In this document: positions 9,083-18,321 of the stretch, in pieces
Numbering within the stretch: the first letter of the stretch is position 1
Layout: each line of letters opens with the position of its first letter
NCBI GenBank assembly: GCA_001704765.1
Contig: MBFK01000121.1
Span: 27,197-91,196 of the forward strand
Source: Sinorhizobium shofinae
GTDB lineage: Bacteria > Pseudomonadota > Alphaproteobacteria > Rhizobiales > Rhizobiaceae
Direction: 5' to 3'
DNA length: 64,000 bases
Position numbers and translations under genes: made by a program
Notes under the pieces: model-generated
Told to the model about the DNA's origin: nothing
Database searches by the model: none
Seen by the model: only the letters and a program-made list of their open reading frames with translations

Positions 9083-9342
9083 AAATTTGGATCTAGTGCA
9101 TCTGATCCGCTTTTCAGTGATCCCACTGGACACCGCACTTGGAACTCGACCATGACGCCATCGCCGGCCATGTTGAAAACACGACCCCGATGTTCGGCGA
9201 CGAGCCCCGCAATGATCTCCTGATACTTGGTAAGTACGCTGAGCGTCGCCTCTTCGTCCCCGGACATCAGACGGCTGTGGCCCGCGACGTCGGCAGCCAG
9301 AACAACAGCCAGACGGCGTCCCTTTGCTTCATCCGTTGGCAC
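9079..9342 (-). pseudogene. Truncated class III adenylate/guanylate cyclase remnant
   Basis: An 87-residue frame starting M-P-T-D-E-A-K-G-R-R-L-A-V-V-L-A-A-D-V-A-G-H-S matches the start of the rhizobial class III cyclase catalytic domain: the metal-binding A-A-D-V-A-G and M-A-G-D-G-V-M-V-E-F motifs are present. The similarity stops right after V-E-F-Q, and the last ~18 residues (from V-R-C-P-V-G) are unrelated and run into repeat-like DNA. More than three quarters of a normal cyclase is missing, including the residues that bind the adenine base, so it cannot be catalytic. I read it as a deletion remnant. Confidence 0.7.
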
Positions 9343-9469
9343 TGGGCCTCTCCCTCGCCCGCTCCCTGGAGCAAGTCTACAGCTTGCCGGCCGCCTTCAT
9401 CCAGAGGGCGGCACCGATGCGGAGCCCGCACGTGAACATTGCCGCCGTGAAGCGAAGTCTTACAACGCC

Positions 9470-10144
9470 TCAGAGTACGCAGCCGACTTTCGCGCATCGG
9501 GCATAGGAGACGAGCTCAGCTCGCTTGCTGCGCCCGTCGCCAAGGAAATCATCGACTGCCGCGGCGACCTCGTTCGGCCGGTTCCGCGCCCAATGACCGA
9601 GGCCGTGGAGGGCTGCCTCCTGACACGCAATCGAGCCAAGGTTGAGCGTTCGACGCATGACGTCGATCGCGGCCCTATGCATGAAGTTGCAATCCGGATC
9701 GTCCGGGAGCGCCAGACATGGGAACTCGTCCCACCACATGTAACAGACGGTGTTCAGGGGAGCCGCGCCGGGTTCGTCGATGTGACCCAACACAGCGGCG
9801 CAGCGCGGCGCGAACAGGTCGGTGAAGACATTCTCGATCGCCTCGACGCAGGCCAGCCGTGCTGCCGTGGGCGTGGATGTCTTGTAGAACCACCCGTTGT
9901 CACCAGAGGCGCTGGTGCTCAGAAGGTAGGTGAACCCCTGGGCGATCTGCGCGTCGGAGAAGCCGGCGAGCGAACGCTCGGTCGTCAAAAAGAGCCTCGT
10001 AAAGTAATCGATGGCGACAGACGGCTCGGGATCCCACCACGGAGGGTCTTCATCGAAGAACCAAGGGTTGCCGTGCGGCCGGATCGAGTGGCTGAACGCA
10101 TGCTCAAGCCAGGCATCGTAGCTCAGGTTCGACACCGCAGGCAT
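9470..10144 (-). CDS. Conserved-looking hypothetical protein
   Basis: I do not recognise this 224-residue protein. The start is placed at ATG 10144 because AGGAGGAGG lies five bases upstream; the frame is open further but that part is Arg-rich and has no ribosome site. It is acidic, Trp/Cys-rich and without signal peptide or membrane segments. Visible features are W-F-F-D-E-D-P-P-W-W near residue 28 and a C-terminal helical stretch C-Q-E-A-A-L-H-G-L-G-H-W that resembles one HEAT-like repeat. It stands alone between the cyclase remnant and the divergent YdeI-like gene. Codon use looks normal, so it is probably expressed. Confidence 0.65.
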   Translation of the reverse strand: MPAVSNLSYDAWLEHAFSHSIRPHGNPWFFDEDPPWWDPEPSVAIDYFTRLFLTTERSLAGFSDAQIAQGFTYLLSTSASGDNGWFYKTSTPTAARLACVEAIENVFTDLFAPRCAAVLGHIDEPGAAPLNTVCYMWWDEFPCLALPDDPDCNFMHRAAIDVMRRTLNLGSIACQEAALHGLGHWARNRPNEVAAAVDDFLGDGRSKRAELVSYARCAKVGCVL

Positions 10145-10388
10145 GCAAACCTCCTCCTGTAGACGTTCACGTCGCCGAAATACGCGCCAGGGCCTGCAGC
10201 CGTGAGTCCAGCCTAACCTTCTCACGAGCCCGTCGCGCGCGCCAGTGGCGCTTACCGAGTTCACTTGTCAGTTTCGCGGCGCGCGCCGTGCAAGCGGAGG
10301 TTAAGGGCTGGAAGGCAGAAGCGCCGCCTTGTAGGCTGCATCGCCGGTTCAAGAATGAAGATGCAGACGCCAGGAGGAAAACAGACTC

Positions 10389-10988
10389 ATGCCGCCCATC
10401 AAGGTCGATCCCGACAAAGTCCACGAGTTCGCGAACGCCGAGACTTTCTACAATTGGCTCGGCAACCAACACGACAAGGAGGACGAGGTCTGGATCAAGG
10501 TCCACAAGGTGGGTTCGGGGCTGAATTCGATCACGCCCAAGGAAGCCATCGACGTCGTGCTCTGCTGGGGCTGGATCGACGGGGTGCGCAAGGGGCTCGA
10601 TGAGAAAAGCTATCTCCAGCGCTACACCCCACGCGGCAGGAAGAGCACCTGGAGCCAGATCAATGTAGACAATGTCGCGCGGCTGATCGAGGAAGGCCGG
10701 ATGACGGAGCACGGTCTCAGGCAGGTGGAGATGGCCAAGGCTGACGGCCGTTGGGACCGCGCCTACAGGAGCGGCAAGGACATGAAGATCCCCGACGATC
10801 TTCAGGCCGCAATCGAAGCGGAACCCAAGGCCAAGGAAATGCTGGAGAAACTCAGCGAGCAAAATCGTTTCGCCTTAGCCTTCCGCACCCACAACATGAA
10901 GACGCAAGCCGGCCGGAAGAAGAAGATCGAGACGTTTGTCGAGATGCTTAAGCGCGGCGAGACGATTTACCCCCAGGGCAAGAAATGA
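10389..10988 (+). CDS. YdeI/OmdA-family protein
   Basis: A 199-residue soluble protein of the YdeI/OmdA (bacteriocin-protection, OmpD-associated) family. The diagnostic stretch V-V-L-C-W-G-W-I-D-G-V-R-K-G-L-D followed by R-Y-T-P-R-G-R-K-S-T-W-S lies around residues 58-90, and a C-terminal helical, Lys-rich part (R-K-K-K-I-E-T-F) completes the family pattern. The ribosome site AGGAGGA precedes the ATG by ten bases. It converges with gnd across the terminator at 11036. The molecular role is not established for most members, so none is assigned. Confidence 0.85.
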   Translation: MPPIKVDPDKVHEFANAETFYNWLGNQHDKEDEVWIKVHKVGSGLNSITPKEAIDVVLCWGWIDGVRKGLDEKSYLQRYTPRGRKSTWSQINVDNVARLIEEGRMTEHGLRQVEMAKADGRWDRAYRSGKDMKIPDDLQAAIEAEPKAKEMLEKLSEQNRFALAFRTHNMKTQAGRKKKIETFVEMLKRGETIYPQGKK

Positions 10989-11035
10989 CGCCCACCTGAT
11001 CTCCGGATAAAGGCTCCATCTGCGCTCACACAGAA

Positions 11036-11059
11036 ACGGGGCGGCCATAGCCGCCCCGT
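11036..11059. terminator. Bidirectional terminator between YdeI-like gene and gnd
   Basis: ACGGGGCGGC and GCCGCCCCGT form a perfect 10-bp stem with a CATA loop, placed between the convergent genes. Short T-rich flanks follow in the gnd direction (GTTTCTGT). Confidence 0.8.
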
Positions 11060-11088
11060 TGCTCATCCAAGCTCTCAGGCTAGTCCGC

Positions 11089-12519
11089 TCACCCGGCGAG
11101 GCCGCTGCCCCATGGCCCGTGATGGCTGTCGGCGCCGTCGATGCGGTCGAAGCCGTGGGCGCCGAAGAAGTCGCGCTGCGCCTGGATCACATTGGCGGTG
11201 CCGCGGCCGCGGCGGTAGCTGTCGAAATAGCCGAGCGCCGAGGCGAGCGCCGGCACCGGCAGGCCGCCGAGCACGGCTGCGGAGACGATGCGGCGAAGCG
11301 CCCCGTCCGTGTCTTTCACCATGGAAGCGAAGGCAGGCGTGACGATCAGGTTGGCCGCATCCGGCGCCTTGGTGAAGGCGGTGGTGATTTCGTCGAGGAA
11401 TTGCGAGCGAATGATGCAGCCGGCACGCCAGATCCTGGCAATCGTCGGCATCGGCAGGCTCCAGTTGAATTCCTTCGAGGCCGCGGACATCACCGCGAAG
11501 CCCTGGGCATAGGCACCGATTTTCGCGGCAAGCAGTGCGTTCTCCAAGTCCTTGATGAAGGCTTGCCTGTCGGCAACCTTGAATTCGCCGACCGCTGGCA
11601 GGCCGAGGATCTTTTCGGCGGCTTCGCGCTCCTCTTTCATCGAGGAAATGCTGCGCGCGGCAACAGCGGCTTCGATGCCGGTCGCCGGAACGCCCATGTT
11701 CTGCGCTTCGATCACCGACCACTTGCCGGTGCCCTTCTGGCCGGCCTTGTCGAGGATCAAGTCGACGATCGGCTTGCCGGTCAGCGGATCGGCGGCCTTT
11801 AGCACCTTTTCGGTGATCTCGATCAAGTAGGAGTTGAGCCGCCCCTTGTTCCAGTCGCCGAAGACTTCGCCGATCTCTTGCGCCGTCATCTTCAGCCCAT
11901 CACGCAGGATGCCGTAGATTTCGGCGATCATCTGCATGTCGGCATATTCGATGCCGTTGTGGATCGTCTTGACGAAATGCCCGGCGCCGTTTTCGCCGAG
12001 CCAGGCAACGCAGGGATCGTTGTCATATTTCGCAGCGATCGAGGTCAGCACCTTCTCGACGCGGCGGTAGGAATCCTCGGTGCCGCCGACCATGATCGAA
12101 GGCCCATGACGCGCACCCTCTTCACCGCCGGAAACGCCCATGCCGATGAAGGTGAGGCCCGAGTCCTTCAGCGCCTCGAAGCGACGCATCGTGTCGCGGA
12201 AGTTCGCGTTGCCCGCGTCGATCATGATGTCGCCCTTGGAGAGATAGGGCTTCAACGCCTCCATCTGCTGATCGACCGGATCGCCGGCCTTGATCATGAT
12301 GATGATCGGACGCGGCGGACGAATTGCCGCGACGAACTCCTCGATCGTCTCGCAGGGAACGATCTGCTCCTTGAGCTCGCCTGCCTCAGCGTAGAATTTC
12401 CGCGTCGCGTCAACCGTGCGGTTGAAAACGGCGATCTTGTTGCCTTTTTCAGCGATGTTGAGCGCCAGGTTCGATCCCATGACGCCGAGACCGATTAGGC
12501 CGATTTCCGCCTGTGACAC
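11089..12519 (-). CDS. gnd: 6-phosphogluconate dehydrogenase (decarboxylating)
   Basis: Converts 6-phosphogluconate to ribulose 5-phosphate with NADP reduction (pentose phosphate pathway, cytoplasm). The N-terminal Rossmann motif is G-L-G-V-M-G-S-N-L-A-L-N; the substrate-binding I-G-M-G-V-S-G-G-E-E-G-A-R-H-G-P-S signature is near residues 127-143 and the C-terminal helical domain includes K-G-T-G-K-W. The start is GTG 12519 (V-S-Q-A-E-I-G-L) because GGAGG lies eight bases upstream; the frame is open to 12636 but that part is unlike the family. This gives 476 residues, the usual size. It is monocistronic, ending at the terminator at 11036. Confidence 0.97.
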   Translation of the reverse strand: MSQAEIGLIGLGVMGSNLALNIAEKGNKIAVFNRTVDATRKFYAEAGELKEQIVPCETIEEFVAAIRPPRPIIIMIKAGDPVDQQMEALKPYLSKGDIMIDAGNANFRDTMRRFEALKDSGLTFIGMGVSGGEEGARHGPSIMVGGTEDSYRRVEKVLTSIAAKYDNDPCVAWLGENGAGHFVKTIHNGIEYADMQMIAEIYGILRDGLKMTAQEIGEVFGDWNKGRLNSYLIEITEKVLKAADPLTGKPIVDLILDKAGQKGTGKWSVIEAQNMGVPATGIEAAVAARSISSMKEEREAAEKILGLPAVGEFKVADRQAFIKDLENALLAAKIGAYAQGFAVMSAASKEFNWSLPMPTIARIWRAGCIIRSQFLDEITTAFTKAPDAANLIVTPAFASMVKDTDGALRRIVSAAVLGGLPVPALASALGYFDSYRRGRGTANVIQAQRDFFGAHGFDRIDGADSHHGPWGSGLAG

Positions 12520-12696
12520 GTGATTGCCTCCATTGGACAGGAGAGGCTGGCACGGGCCGCGATGACCGTGTGCCGACCCCTTGAATTTGATCTGCGCATG
12601 TAGGGCACCCCACAAGAAAAGCGACGGGTGCGGCATGCGGCGGCGGAGGCTGTTTTGGCATTCAAATCGATTTACGACAAGCCATTCCTGACAAAA

Positions 12697-12855
12697 TCAA
12701 TGCTTCTGCGGCTTGCCATCGCCGTCATCGAGCACACGCCATGACGCGCCGTCGAGATCCTCATATTGTCCGCTCTTCAACGCCCAGAGAAAGGCAGCAA
12801 GGCCGAGGCCGCCGAGAAACAGCGCGATCGGGATGAGATAGATGAGCGTGTTCAT
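12697..12855 (-). CDS. fixS: Cbb3 oxidase maturation protein FixS (CcoS)
   Basis: A 52-residue membrane protein starting M-N-T-L-I-Y-L-I-P-I-A-L-F-L-G-G, one membrane segment, then W-A-L-K-S-G-Q-Y-E-D-L-D-G, the hallmark of CcoS/FixS. It is needed for insertion of copper and heme cofactors into the CcoN/FixN subunit. Its ATG overlaps the fixI stop as ATGA, so it is translationally coupled as the last gene of fixGHIS. Confidence 0.95.
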   Translation of the reverse strand: MNTLIYLIPIALFLGGLGLAAFLWALKSGQYEDLDGASWRVLDDGDGKPQKH

Positions 12856-15128
12856 CGGGCGCTCCCTGCCGGCTGCAAAAGGGAGGGAAGAGCCGGCGCC
12901 TCAAAGGTCCTCGCAGACGCAAGGCTTCGCAGCCTCAGGGCATTCGCGACAACGATCACCGACGAGGTGGACATCGCGATCGCCGCCACCAGTGGCGTCG
13001 CGTAGCCGAGAATCGCTATTGGGACAGCGATGAGGTTGTAACCGATTGCCAGACCGAAATTCTGTCGGATCAGCCGGCCGGCCCGACGCGAGATCTCGAT
13101 GGCGAAGGGAACGGCGGTCAATGGCTGGTGCATGAACACGAAATCCGCCGCCTGGCGTCCGACGTCGGCAGCCGTCGCCGGCGCCATCGAAACATGTGCG
13201 GCGCGAAGTGCCGGCGCATCGTTGATGCCGTCGCCGACCATCAATACCCGATGGCCACCCGCTACAGCGGCGGAGGCCTCAACCTTGCCGCGCGGCGAAA
13301 GCTCGGCCCGCCAGTTTGCAATTCCGAGCCTGCGGCCAGTCTCCGCCACGACCGATTCGCGGTCGCCGGAAAGAATGCCGGTCGCAAGCCCCAGCTTGTC
13401 CAGCGCTGCGATGCTCTCGCGTGCAGCGGGGCGCAGGCGATCTTCGAAGCGGAAGCAGGCAAGCTCTTGACCGTCGCGCGAGAGGATCGCTTCGGGTGAC
13501 CCACTCGAAACGCTGCTACCACCACATGCGAAGCTGCGGCTGCCAAGCCGATAAACACCGTCCGTCGTCCTGGCTTCGATGCCCGCGCCCGGAACTTCGC
13601 TTATGTCGCCCTCCAGATGAGAGTTACGAGCCACGTGGTGCAACGCGACCGCGATCGGATGGCGCGAATGCACGGCGAGTGCCGCGGCAGTCGCCAATGC
13701 GTCAGGCATAATCTCGTTCGCATTGACAAGCCGCGGCTCACCAATCGTCAGCGTCCCTGTCTTGTCGAGTAGCACCGTGTCGATCTCTGCGAGGCGCTCC
13801 ATGGCCGAGCCATCCTTGACCATGACCCCTCCCTGGAAGAGCCGCCCGGCGGCAACAACCTGCACAACCGGCACCGCCAGCCCAAGCGCGCAGGGGCAGG
13901 TGATGATCAGAACGGCAACCGCGACCAGCATGGCATGGCGGACGTCGCCCTCCACCAGCATCCAGCCGATAAAGGTCAAGAGCGCGAGCAGATGAACGGC
14001 CGGCGAGTAATACTGTGCCGCCCGGTCGGCGATGCGGCGGTAGCGGGCCCTGCCCCCTTCGGCAGCCTCCATCAGCCCCATGATCTCGGCGAGAAACGAA
14101 TCGCGCGCCGCGGCCGTCGTCTCCAGGGTAAGCGGACCCGTGAGGTTGAGCGTCCCTGCCTGGACGAGATCGCCAGTTCCAACCGTGTGAGGCGCGCTCT
14201 CGCCGTTGACGACGGAACGATCGAGATCGCTGGTGCCCAAAAGCACGCGCCCGTCGACCGGGATTCGCTCGCCGGCAGCGATCATCAGGCGTTCGCCGGG
14301 CTTGATCTCGTCGACAGCGCGGTACTCGCGCGAGCCATCGGGGTGGACGACCGTCGCGCCGCGTGGCGACAAGCGTGCCAGGCCGCTGATGGCCGACCGT
14401 GCCCGCCCCCGCATCATGTGGTCGAGCGTACGGCCGATCAACAGGAAGAACAGCAAGGTTACGGACGCATCGAACCAGGCATGCTCGCCATGGCCGATCG
14501 TTTCGTAGAGTGACATGCCATAGGACAGCGTCACCGCGAGCGCGATCGGCACATCCATGTTCGTGCGTCCATGGCGAAGCGCGTTCCAGGCCGACTGGTA
14601 GAAGAAGCGGCCGGCATAGACGAGGGTGGGTGCCGCGATCATCGCCGAAATCCAGTGGAAGAGATCGCGGGTCGCCGCATCCGCCCCCGACCAGACGGAG
14701 ACGGAGAGCAGCATGATATTGGTAGCCGCGAAACCGGAAACGGCAACGGCGCGGATCAATTGCTTGAGCAGGTCATCGCCTTCGTCCACGCCGGGCGAAG
14801 AGAGATGCGTTTGGTAGCCGCACGCCACGATCGCGAGGATGAATTCGCAGGGATCGCTGCGGCGACCGCCAACCTCCTCTTTCCAGACGATCGAAACGCG
14901 ACGCGACGAGAGATTGACACGGGCGCGCTCGACGTCGGGTCTTGCGCGTAAAGCTCCTTCAATCGCGGCGATGCAGGCGCCGCAGTAGACGCCGGGCACG
15001 CTGAGGTCCGTCTGGCGCAACCCGCCTGCGAGGCTCCGGCTCGCAAGCCAGAGCTCTTCGGAGTTGGGCAGCGCCTGCCCCCCTTCGGCAGCCACCACAG
15101 TCTCGACGCCAGCGGCGCAGCAGCTCAT
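12852..15128 (-). CDS. fixI: Copper-translocating P-type ATPase FixI (CcoI)
   Basis: A P1B-type ATPase that exports copper across the inner membrane for assembly of cbb3 oxidase. An N-terminal metal-binding domain has G-V-Y-C-G-A-C (about residues 45-51). The membrane copper site T-C-P-C-A-L-G, the phosphorylation loop D-K-T-G-T-L-T and the hinge G-D-G-I-N-D-A-P-A-L are all present. I chose ATG 15128 (M-S-C-C-A-A-G-V) because it overlaps the fixH stop as ATGA; the frame is open to 15212. This gives 758 residues. The extra C-C near the N-terminus is usual in FixI. It is the third gene of fixGHIS. Confidence 0.95.
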   Translation of the reverse strand: MSCCAAGVETVVAAEGGQALPNSEELWLASRSLAGGLRQTDLSVPGVYCGACIAAIEGALRARPDVERARVNLSSRRVSIVWKEEVGGRRSDPCEFILAIVACGYQTHLSSPGVDEGDDLLKQLIRAVAVSGFAATNIMLLSVSVWSGADAATRDLFHWISAMIAAPTLVYAGRFFYQSAWNALRHGRTNMDVPIALAVTLSYGMSLYETIGHGEHAWFDASVTLLFFLLIGRTLDHMMRGRARSAISGLARLSPRGATVVHPDGSREYRAVDEIKPGERLMIAAGERIPVDGRVLLGTSDLDRSVVNGESAPHTVGTGDLVQAGTLNLTGPLTLETTAAARDSFLAEIMGLMEAAEGGRARYRRIADRAAQYYSPAVHLLALLTFIGWMLVEGDVRHAMLVAVAVLIITCPCALGLAVPVVQVVAAGRLFQGGVMVKDGSAMERLAEIDTVLLDKTGTLTIGEPRLVNANEIMPDALATAAALAVHSRHPIAVALHHVARNSHLEGDISEVPGAGIEARTTDGVYRLGSRSFACGGSSVSSGSPEAILSRDGQELACFRFEDRLRPAARESIAALDKLGLATGILSGDRESVVAETGRRLGIANWRAELSPRGKVEASAAVAGGHRVLMVGDGINDAPALRAAHVSMAPATAADVGRQAADFVFMHQPLTAVPFAIEISRRAGRLIRQNFGLAIGYNLIAVPIAILGYATPLVAAIAMSTSSVIVVANALRLRSLASARTFEAPALPSLLQPAGSAR

Positions 15129-15619
15129 TTGCCTTCTCCCGGAGCTATGAAACGGATGGCCTGTCGGTAGACGACAGCTTCCCCCGCCATGGCCGTCACG
15201 TCGGCGATCCATTGGCCGGACTTGAGCTTTTCCGCAGCAAGGAAAGCGCCCTCGCCTTGGCGATCGAGCTCGATCCGGAGATCCTCATGCTCCTCGACCG
15301 GCCGCTTGAAGACGGCGACGACCCTGTCGATCTGTTTCGCCGGTTCACCGTTGCGAGTGACGATGTAGCGGATGGCGCCCGGTCCGGCCGTCAGCCGGCC
15401 CGTGATGCCGCTTGCCTTAAAGGCGCGGGTCTCGGCGACCTTGCCGTTGAACTGCTGGCTGGCGATATAAGTGTTCTCGACGACGAGACCGCTCCAGCTT
15501 CGGCTGGCATTCCAGGCCATGACGAAGTTGACGGAGATGATCGTACCGAAGAACAGGACCATCACCGCCATCATGTGCCAACCGGTGAATTGACGCTGTT
15601 TGCTGCATTGCTCAATCAT
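15125..15619 (-). CDS. fixH: Cbb3 oxidase assembly protein FixH (CcoH)
   Basis: A 164-residue inner-membrane protein with one N-terminal membrane segment (G-W-H-M-M-A-V-M-V-L-F-F-G-T-I-I, about 15-35) and a periplasmic domain. F-G-T-I-I-S-V-N-F-V-M-A-W-N-A-S is typical of FixH. The start at ATG 15619 is 7 bp after the fixG stop; the upstream extension overlaps fixG. The stop overlaps fixI as ATGA. It is needed for stable assembly of the cbb3 complex. Confidence 0.92.
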   Translation of the reverse strand: MIEQCSKQRQFTGWHMMAVMVLFFGTIISVNFVMAWNASRSWSGLVVENTYIASQQFNGKVAETRAFKASGITGRLTAGPGAIRYIVTRNGEPAKQIDRVVAVFKRPVEEHEDLRIELDRQGEGAFLAAEKLKSGQWIADVTAMAGEAVVYRQAIRFIAPGEGK

Positions 15620-15626
15620 GTGCGCC

Positions 15627-17198
15627 TCATCTTGCTGGTGCGGGCCGGTTGAAATTGGCCTGGTACAGGTCCTGCTCGCGGCTCGACGGATCGTCGGCAA
15701 TCAGTGTGAAGCCGGCATCCGCCTCGGCGAGTGTTTCCTTGGGCAAGGTCACGAAGACCTTGATCGTTGTGACCTTGTCCGGATCGACGCTGATCGCGAA
15801 GCTCCGGCCATCGCCGGGCGCGTGGCCGGCAATTCGCATCCGCGCCGACGGCATGCCCTCGATGGTAAGCGTGATGGTGCGTTGCTCGGGGATCATGTTG
15901 AGCAGCTTGACCATATAGCCGTTCCGCACCGAACCGTCGGACTCGACGACGTGTTGCGGATTTCGATCGTGCAGCACATTGAGTTCGAGCCGGTCACGAG
16001 ACACGAGGGCGTAGACCAAGCCGAGGCCCATCAGCGCCCAGACGGCAAAATAGAGGAGAACGCGGGTCCGGAAGATGATGCGCCAGTCGAAATGCCTGAC
16101 CTCGTTCACGAAGGCGCCGTTCGCGTCGCGCACGCGCCTCGGGTCGATCGTCGCCCCATTGTTGGTCGCAAGTGCCATATTGGCGGCATAGTCGCTGAGC
16201 GTCGCGTAGGAGAGCAGCCCGCGCTCGCGGCCGAGCTTGTCCATCACGCCGTCGCAGGCGTCGATGCAGAGCGCGCAGGTAATGCATTCGAGCTGCTGGC
16301 CGTCGCGTATGTCGATGCCCATCGGACAGACCGCGACGCAGGCATTGCAATCGACACAATCGCCGACGATTTCACCCGCTGCCGCCGCCTTCTTGGCGTG
16401 GCGCGAGCGCGGTTCGCCACGCCAGTCGTTATAGGTGACGACGAGCGAATTCTCGTCCAGCATGGTCGCCTGGATGCGCGGCCAAGGGCACATGTAGGTG
16501 CAGACCTGTTCGCGCATCAGCCCACCGAAGACGTAGGTGGTGGCCGTGAGGATCGCCACGGTGAAATAGGCGACGGGCGGCGCATCGAGGGTGACGAAAC
16601 TCTTGAGCAGCGACGGAGCGTCGGCGAAATAGAAGATCCAGGCGCCCCCGGTCGCCACGCCGATGACGAGCCAGATCGAATGCTTGGCAAGGCGCTTGCC
16701 GATCTTGTCGAGCGTCCACGGCCCGGCATCGAGGCGCATTCGGGCGTTTCGGTCGCCTTCGATGAAACGCTCGATCACCAGGAAGAGATCGACCCACACG
16801 GTCTGCGGACAAGCATAGCCGCACCAGGCGCGGCCCACGGCCGAAGTCACAAGGAAAAGGCCGAAGCCCGCCATGACCAGGAGCCCGGCGACGAAGAAGA
16901 ACTCCTGCGGCCAGATCTCGATGAAGAAGAAATAGAAGCGCCGTGCCGCGAGATCGACAAGGACGGCCTGATCCGGCGCATGGGCGCCTCGATCCCAGCG
17001 GATCCACGGCGTCAGATAGTAGATGCCGAGCGTCACCAGCATGACAAGCCACTTGAAGCGGCGATAGCGTCCCTCGGCCCGCTTCGGAAAGATCTTCCTG
17101 CGCTTCTCGTAGAGGGGCTTACGAATGCGCGCGGCATTGACAGGCTCGGCTTCCAGCCTTTCGATCGACTGAGCTTTGGCGAGGGATTGGGGCTGCAT
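15627..17198 (-). CDS. fixG: Cbb3 oxidase accessory iron-sulfur protein FixG (CcoG/RdxA)
   Basis: A 523-residue membrane protein with about five membrane segments and two ferredoxin-like clusters: C-V-D-C-N-A-C-V-A-V-C-P and C-I-T-C-A-L-C-I-D-A-C-D (about residues 275-320). G-R-A-W-C-G-Y-A-C-P-Q-T in the membrane part is the NapH-like motif. CcoG proteins reduce copper for delivery to cbb3 oxidase. The C-terminal ~150 residues are the periplasmic IG-like FixG domain. It is the first gene of fixGHIS and follows an anaerobox centred about 70 bp upstream of its ATG. Confidence 0.95.
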   Translation of the reverse strand: MQPQSLAKAQSIERLEAEPVNAARIRKPLYEKRRKIFPKRAEGRYRRFKWLVMLVTLGIYYLTPWIRWDRGAHAPDQAVLVDLAARRFYFFFIEIWPQEFFFVAGLLVMAGFGLFLVTSAVGRAWCGYACPQTVWVDLFLVIERFIEGDRNARMRLDAGPWTLDKIGKRLAKHSIWLVIGVATGGAWIFYFADAPSLLKSFVTLDAPPVAYFTVAILTATTYVFGGLMREQVCTYMCPWPRIQATMLDENSLVVTYNDWRGEPRSRHAKKAAAAGEIVGDCVDCNACVAVCPMGIDIRDGQQLECITCALCIDACDGVMDKLGRERGLLSYATLSDYAANMALATNNGATIDPRRVRDANGAFVNEVRHFDWRIIFRTRVLLYFAVWALMGLGLVYALVSRDRLELNVLHDRNPQHVVESDGSVRNGYMVKLLNMIPEQRTITLTIEGMPSARMRIAGHAPGDGRSFAISVDPDKVTTIKVFVTLPKETLAEADAGFTLIADDPSSREQDLYQANFNRPAPAR

Positions 17199-17260
17199 CG
17201 ATGGAATCCGGACTATTTCATTCTTGCCCCTGTCATTGCCGATTCCGCCGGCCTCAAGCC

Positions 17261-17274
17261 TTGATCTGCGTCAA
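17261..17274. promoter_or_regulatory. Anaerobox (FNR/FixK-type site) for fixGHIS
   Basis: TTGATCTGCGTCAA matches the FNR/FixK consensus TTGAT-N4-ATCAA with one mismatch. It lies 62 bp upstream of fixG, compatible with class II activation. The likely binder is the FnrN-type protein at 30610-31350 or a FixK encoded elsewhere. Confidence 0.85.
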
Positions 17275-17429
17275 GTCTGCGGCCGAATGCGAACGGTGCG
17301 TCGAAAAGTCCATGGCGCAATCCTCGGCGACAACCAGCTCCTTTCGGCCCACTTCTCGTTGTAGGATGGCTGTCAGGTCGCCGCCGAACGGCGCATCACG
17401 ACAGGGCCGTCAGGTCGAGGAGCCCGGGC

Positions 17430-18248
17430 ATGCAGATACCGACACCGCCCAGACTTGCGCAAAGCACGGGCATCTACCGAGAGCGCCCCGCGACCGGCGG
17501 GCTCGCCGCCCATCTCAAATGCCTGTGGCTGCATCAACTGCCCGACGGCGAGGCTCCGCATATTGCCGTGGTGCCGGACGGCTGCGCCGACATTATCTGG
17601 ACGTCCGACGGCCTGGCAGTGGTCGGGCCGGACCGAGTCGCCGCCTTTCCGCAGCTCGCGCCGGGGGAAACCATCTTCGGTGCCCGCTTCCGGATTGGCG
17701 CAGCTGCGGCCTGGCTGCGCACGCCGCTTAGCGAGTTCACCGGCCAGACCGTGCCGCTCGATCTCCTCTGGGGGCGAGTGGCCGGTGAGATAGATGCGCG
17801 GATGGGGTTAGCGCGTGACGATTCCGAGCGGCTCGCGGTTTTCGCAAGCGCATTGAGTGGCCGGCTGTCGACGGTGCAAACCACACCACCGAACGTTGTT
17901 TCGTTGGTGAAGCATCTCCACGAACATCGCCCGACTGCGACCGATCCGATCCGAGCCGTGGCGCGAACCACCGGCCTCAGCGAGCGAAGCCTCCGTCGTC
18001 TCTGTCTCGAGCATTTCGGTTATGGCGCCAAGACGCTCGACCGTATCCTTCGCCTGCAACGCTTCCTGGCCGCCTGCCGCGGCCGGCCACGGGACAAATT
18101 GGCAATCCTTGCGTTCGATGCGGGCTATGCTGACCAAGCGCACCTTGCCCGGGAAGCGAGGGAACTCACGTCGCTGACGCCCCGCGAAATCCTGCGGCAA
18201 CTCGCTGCAGGCGCGACACAATCTGAGAAGACCGAAACAGCGAGTTAG
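17430..18248 (+). CDS. AraC-family transcriptional regulator
   Basis: A 272-residue regulator whose C-terminal ~100 residues hold the two-HTH AraC domain: R-A-V-A-R-T-T-G-L-S-E-R-S-L-R-R-L (first HTH) and L-A-I-L-A-F-D-A-G-Y-A-D-Q-A-H-L-A-R-E (second, with the conserved G-Y-x-D-Q-x-H). The N-terminal sensor has V-V-P-D-G-C-A-D-I-I-W, shared with the DUF6597-type AraC subfamily. GAGGAG precedes the ATG. The SRPBCC-VOC gene at 18322 starts 73 bp downstream on the same strand and could be its target or operon partner. It is divergent from fixG but not a known cbb3 regulator. Confidence 0.88.
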   Translation: MQIPTPPRLAQSTGIYRERPATGGLAAHLKCLWLHQLPDGEAPHIAVVPDGCADIIWTSDGLAVVGPDRVAAFPQLAPGETIFGARFRIGAAAAWLRTPLSEFTGQTVPLDLLWGRVAGEIDARMGLARDDSERLAVFASALSGRLSTVQTTPPNVVSLVKHLHEHRPTATDPIRAVARTTGLSERSLRRLCLEHFGYGAKTLDRILRLQRFLAACRGRPRDKLAILAFDAGYADQAHLAREARELTSLTPREILRQLAAGATQSEKTETAS

Positions 18249-18321
18249 GCAGGAGATTGGCCGTTTCATTCAAGACCATTGCGCAATGGATTGCTATCAA
18301 AGCTTTGAAACGGAGATACGC

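Noticed and set aside
9377..9439. 20-codon minus-strand ORF (MFTCGLRIGAALWMKAAGKL)
   Set aside because: Hydrophobic and tempting, but no clear ribosome site and it lies in a decayed region near the cyclase remnant.
15600..17264. 554-codon open frame on the plus strand opposite fixG
   Set aside because: It is antisense to a well-conserved gene, has no recognisable domain, and such frames are expected from GC-rich third positions.
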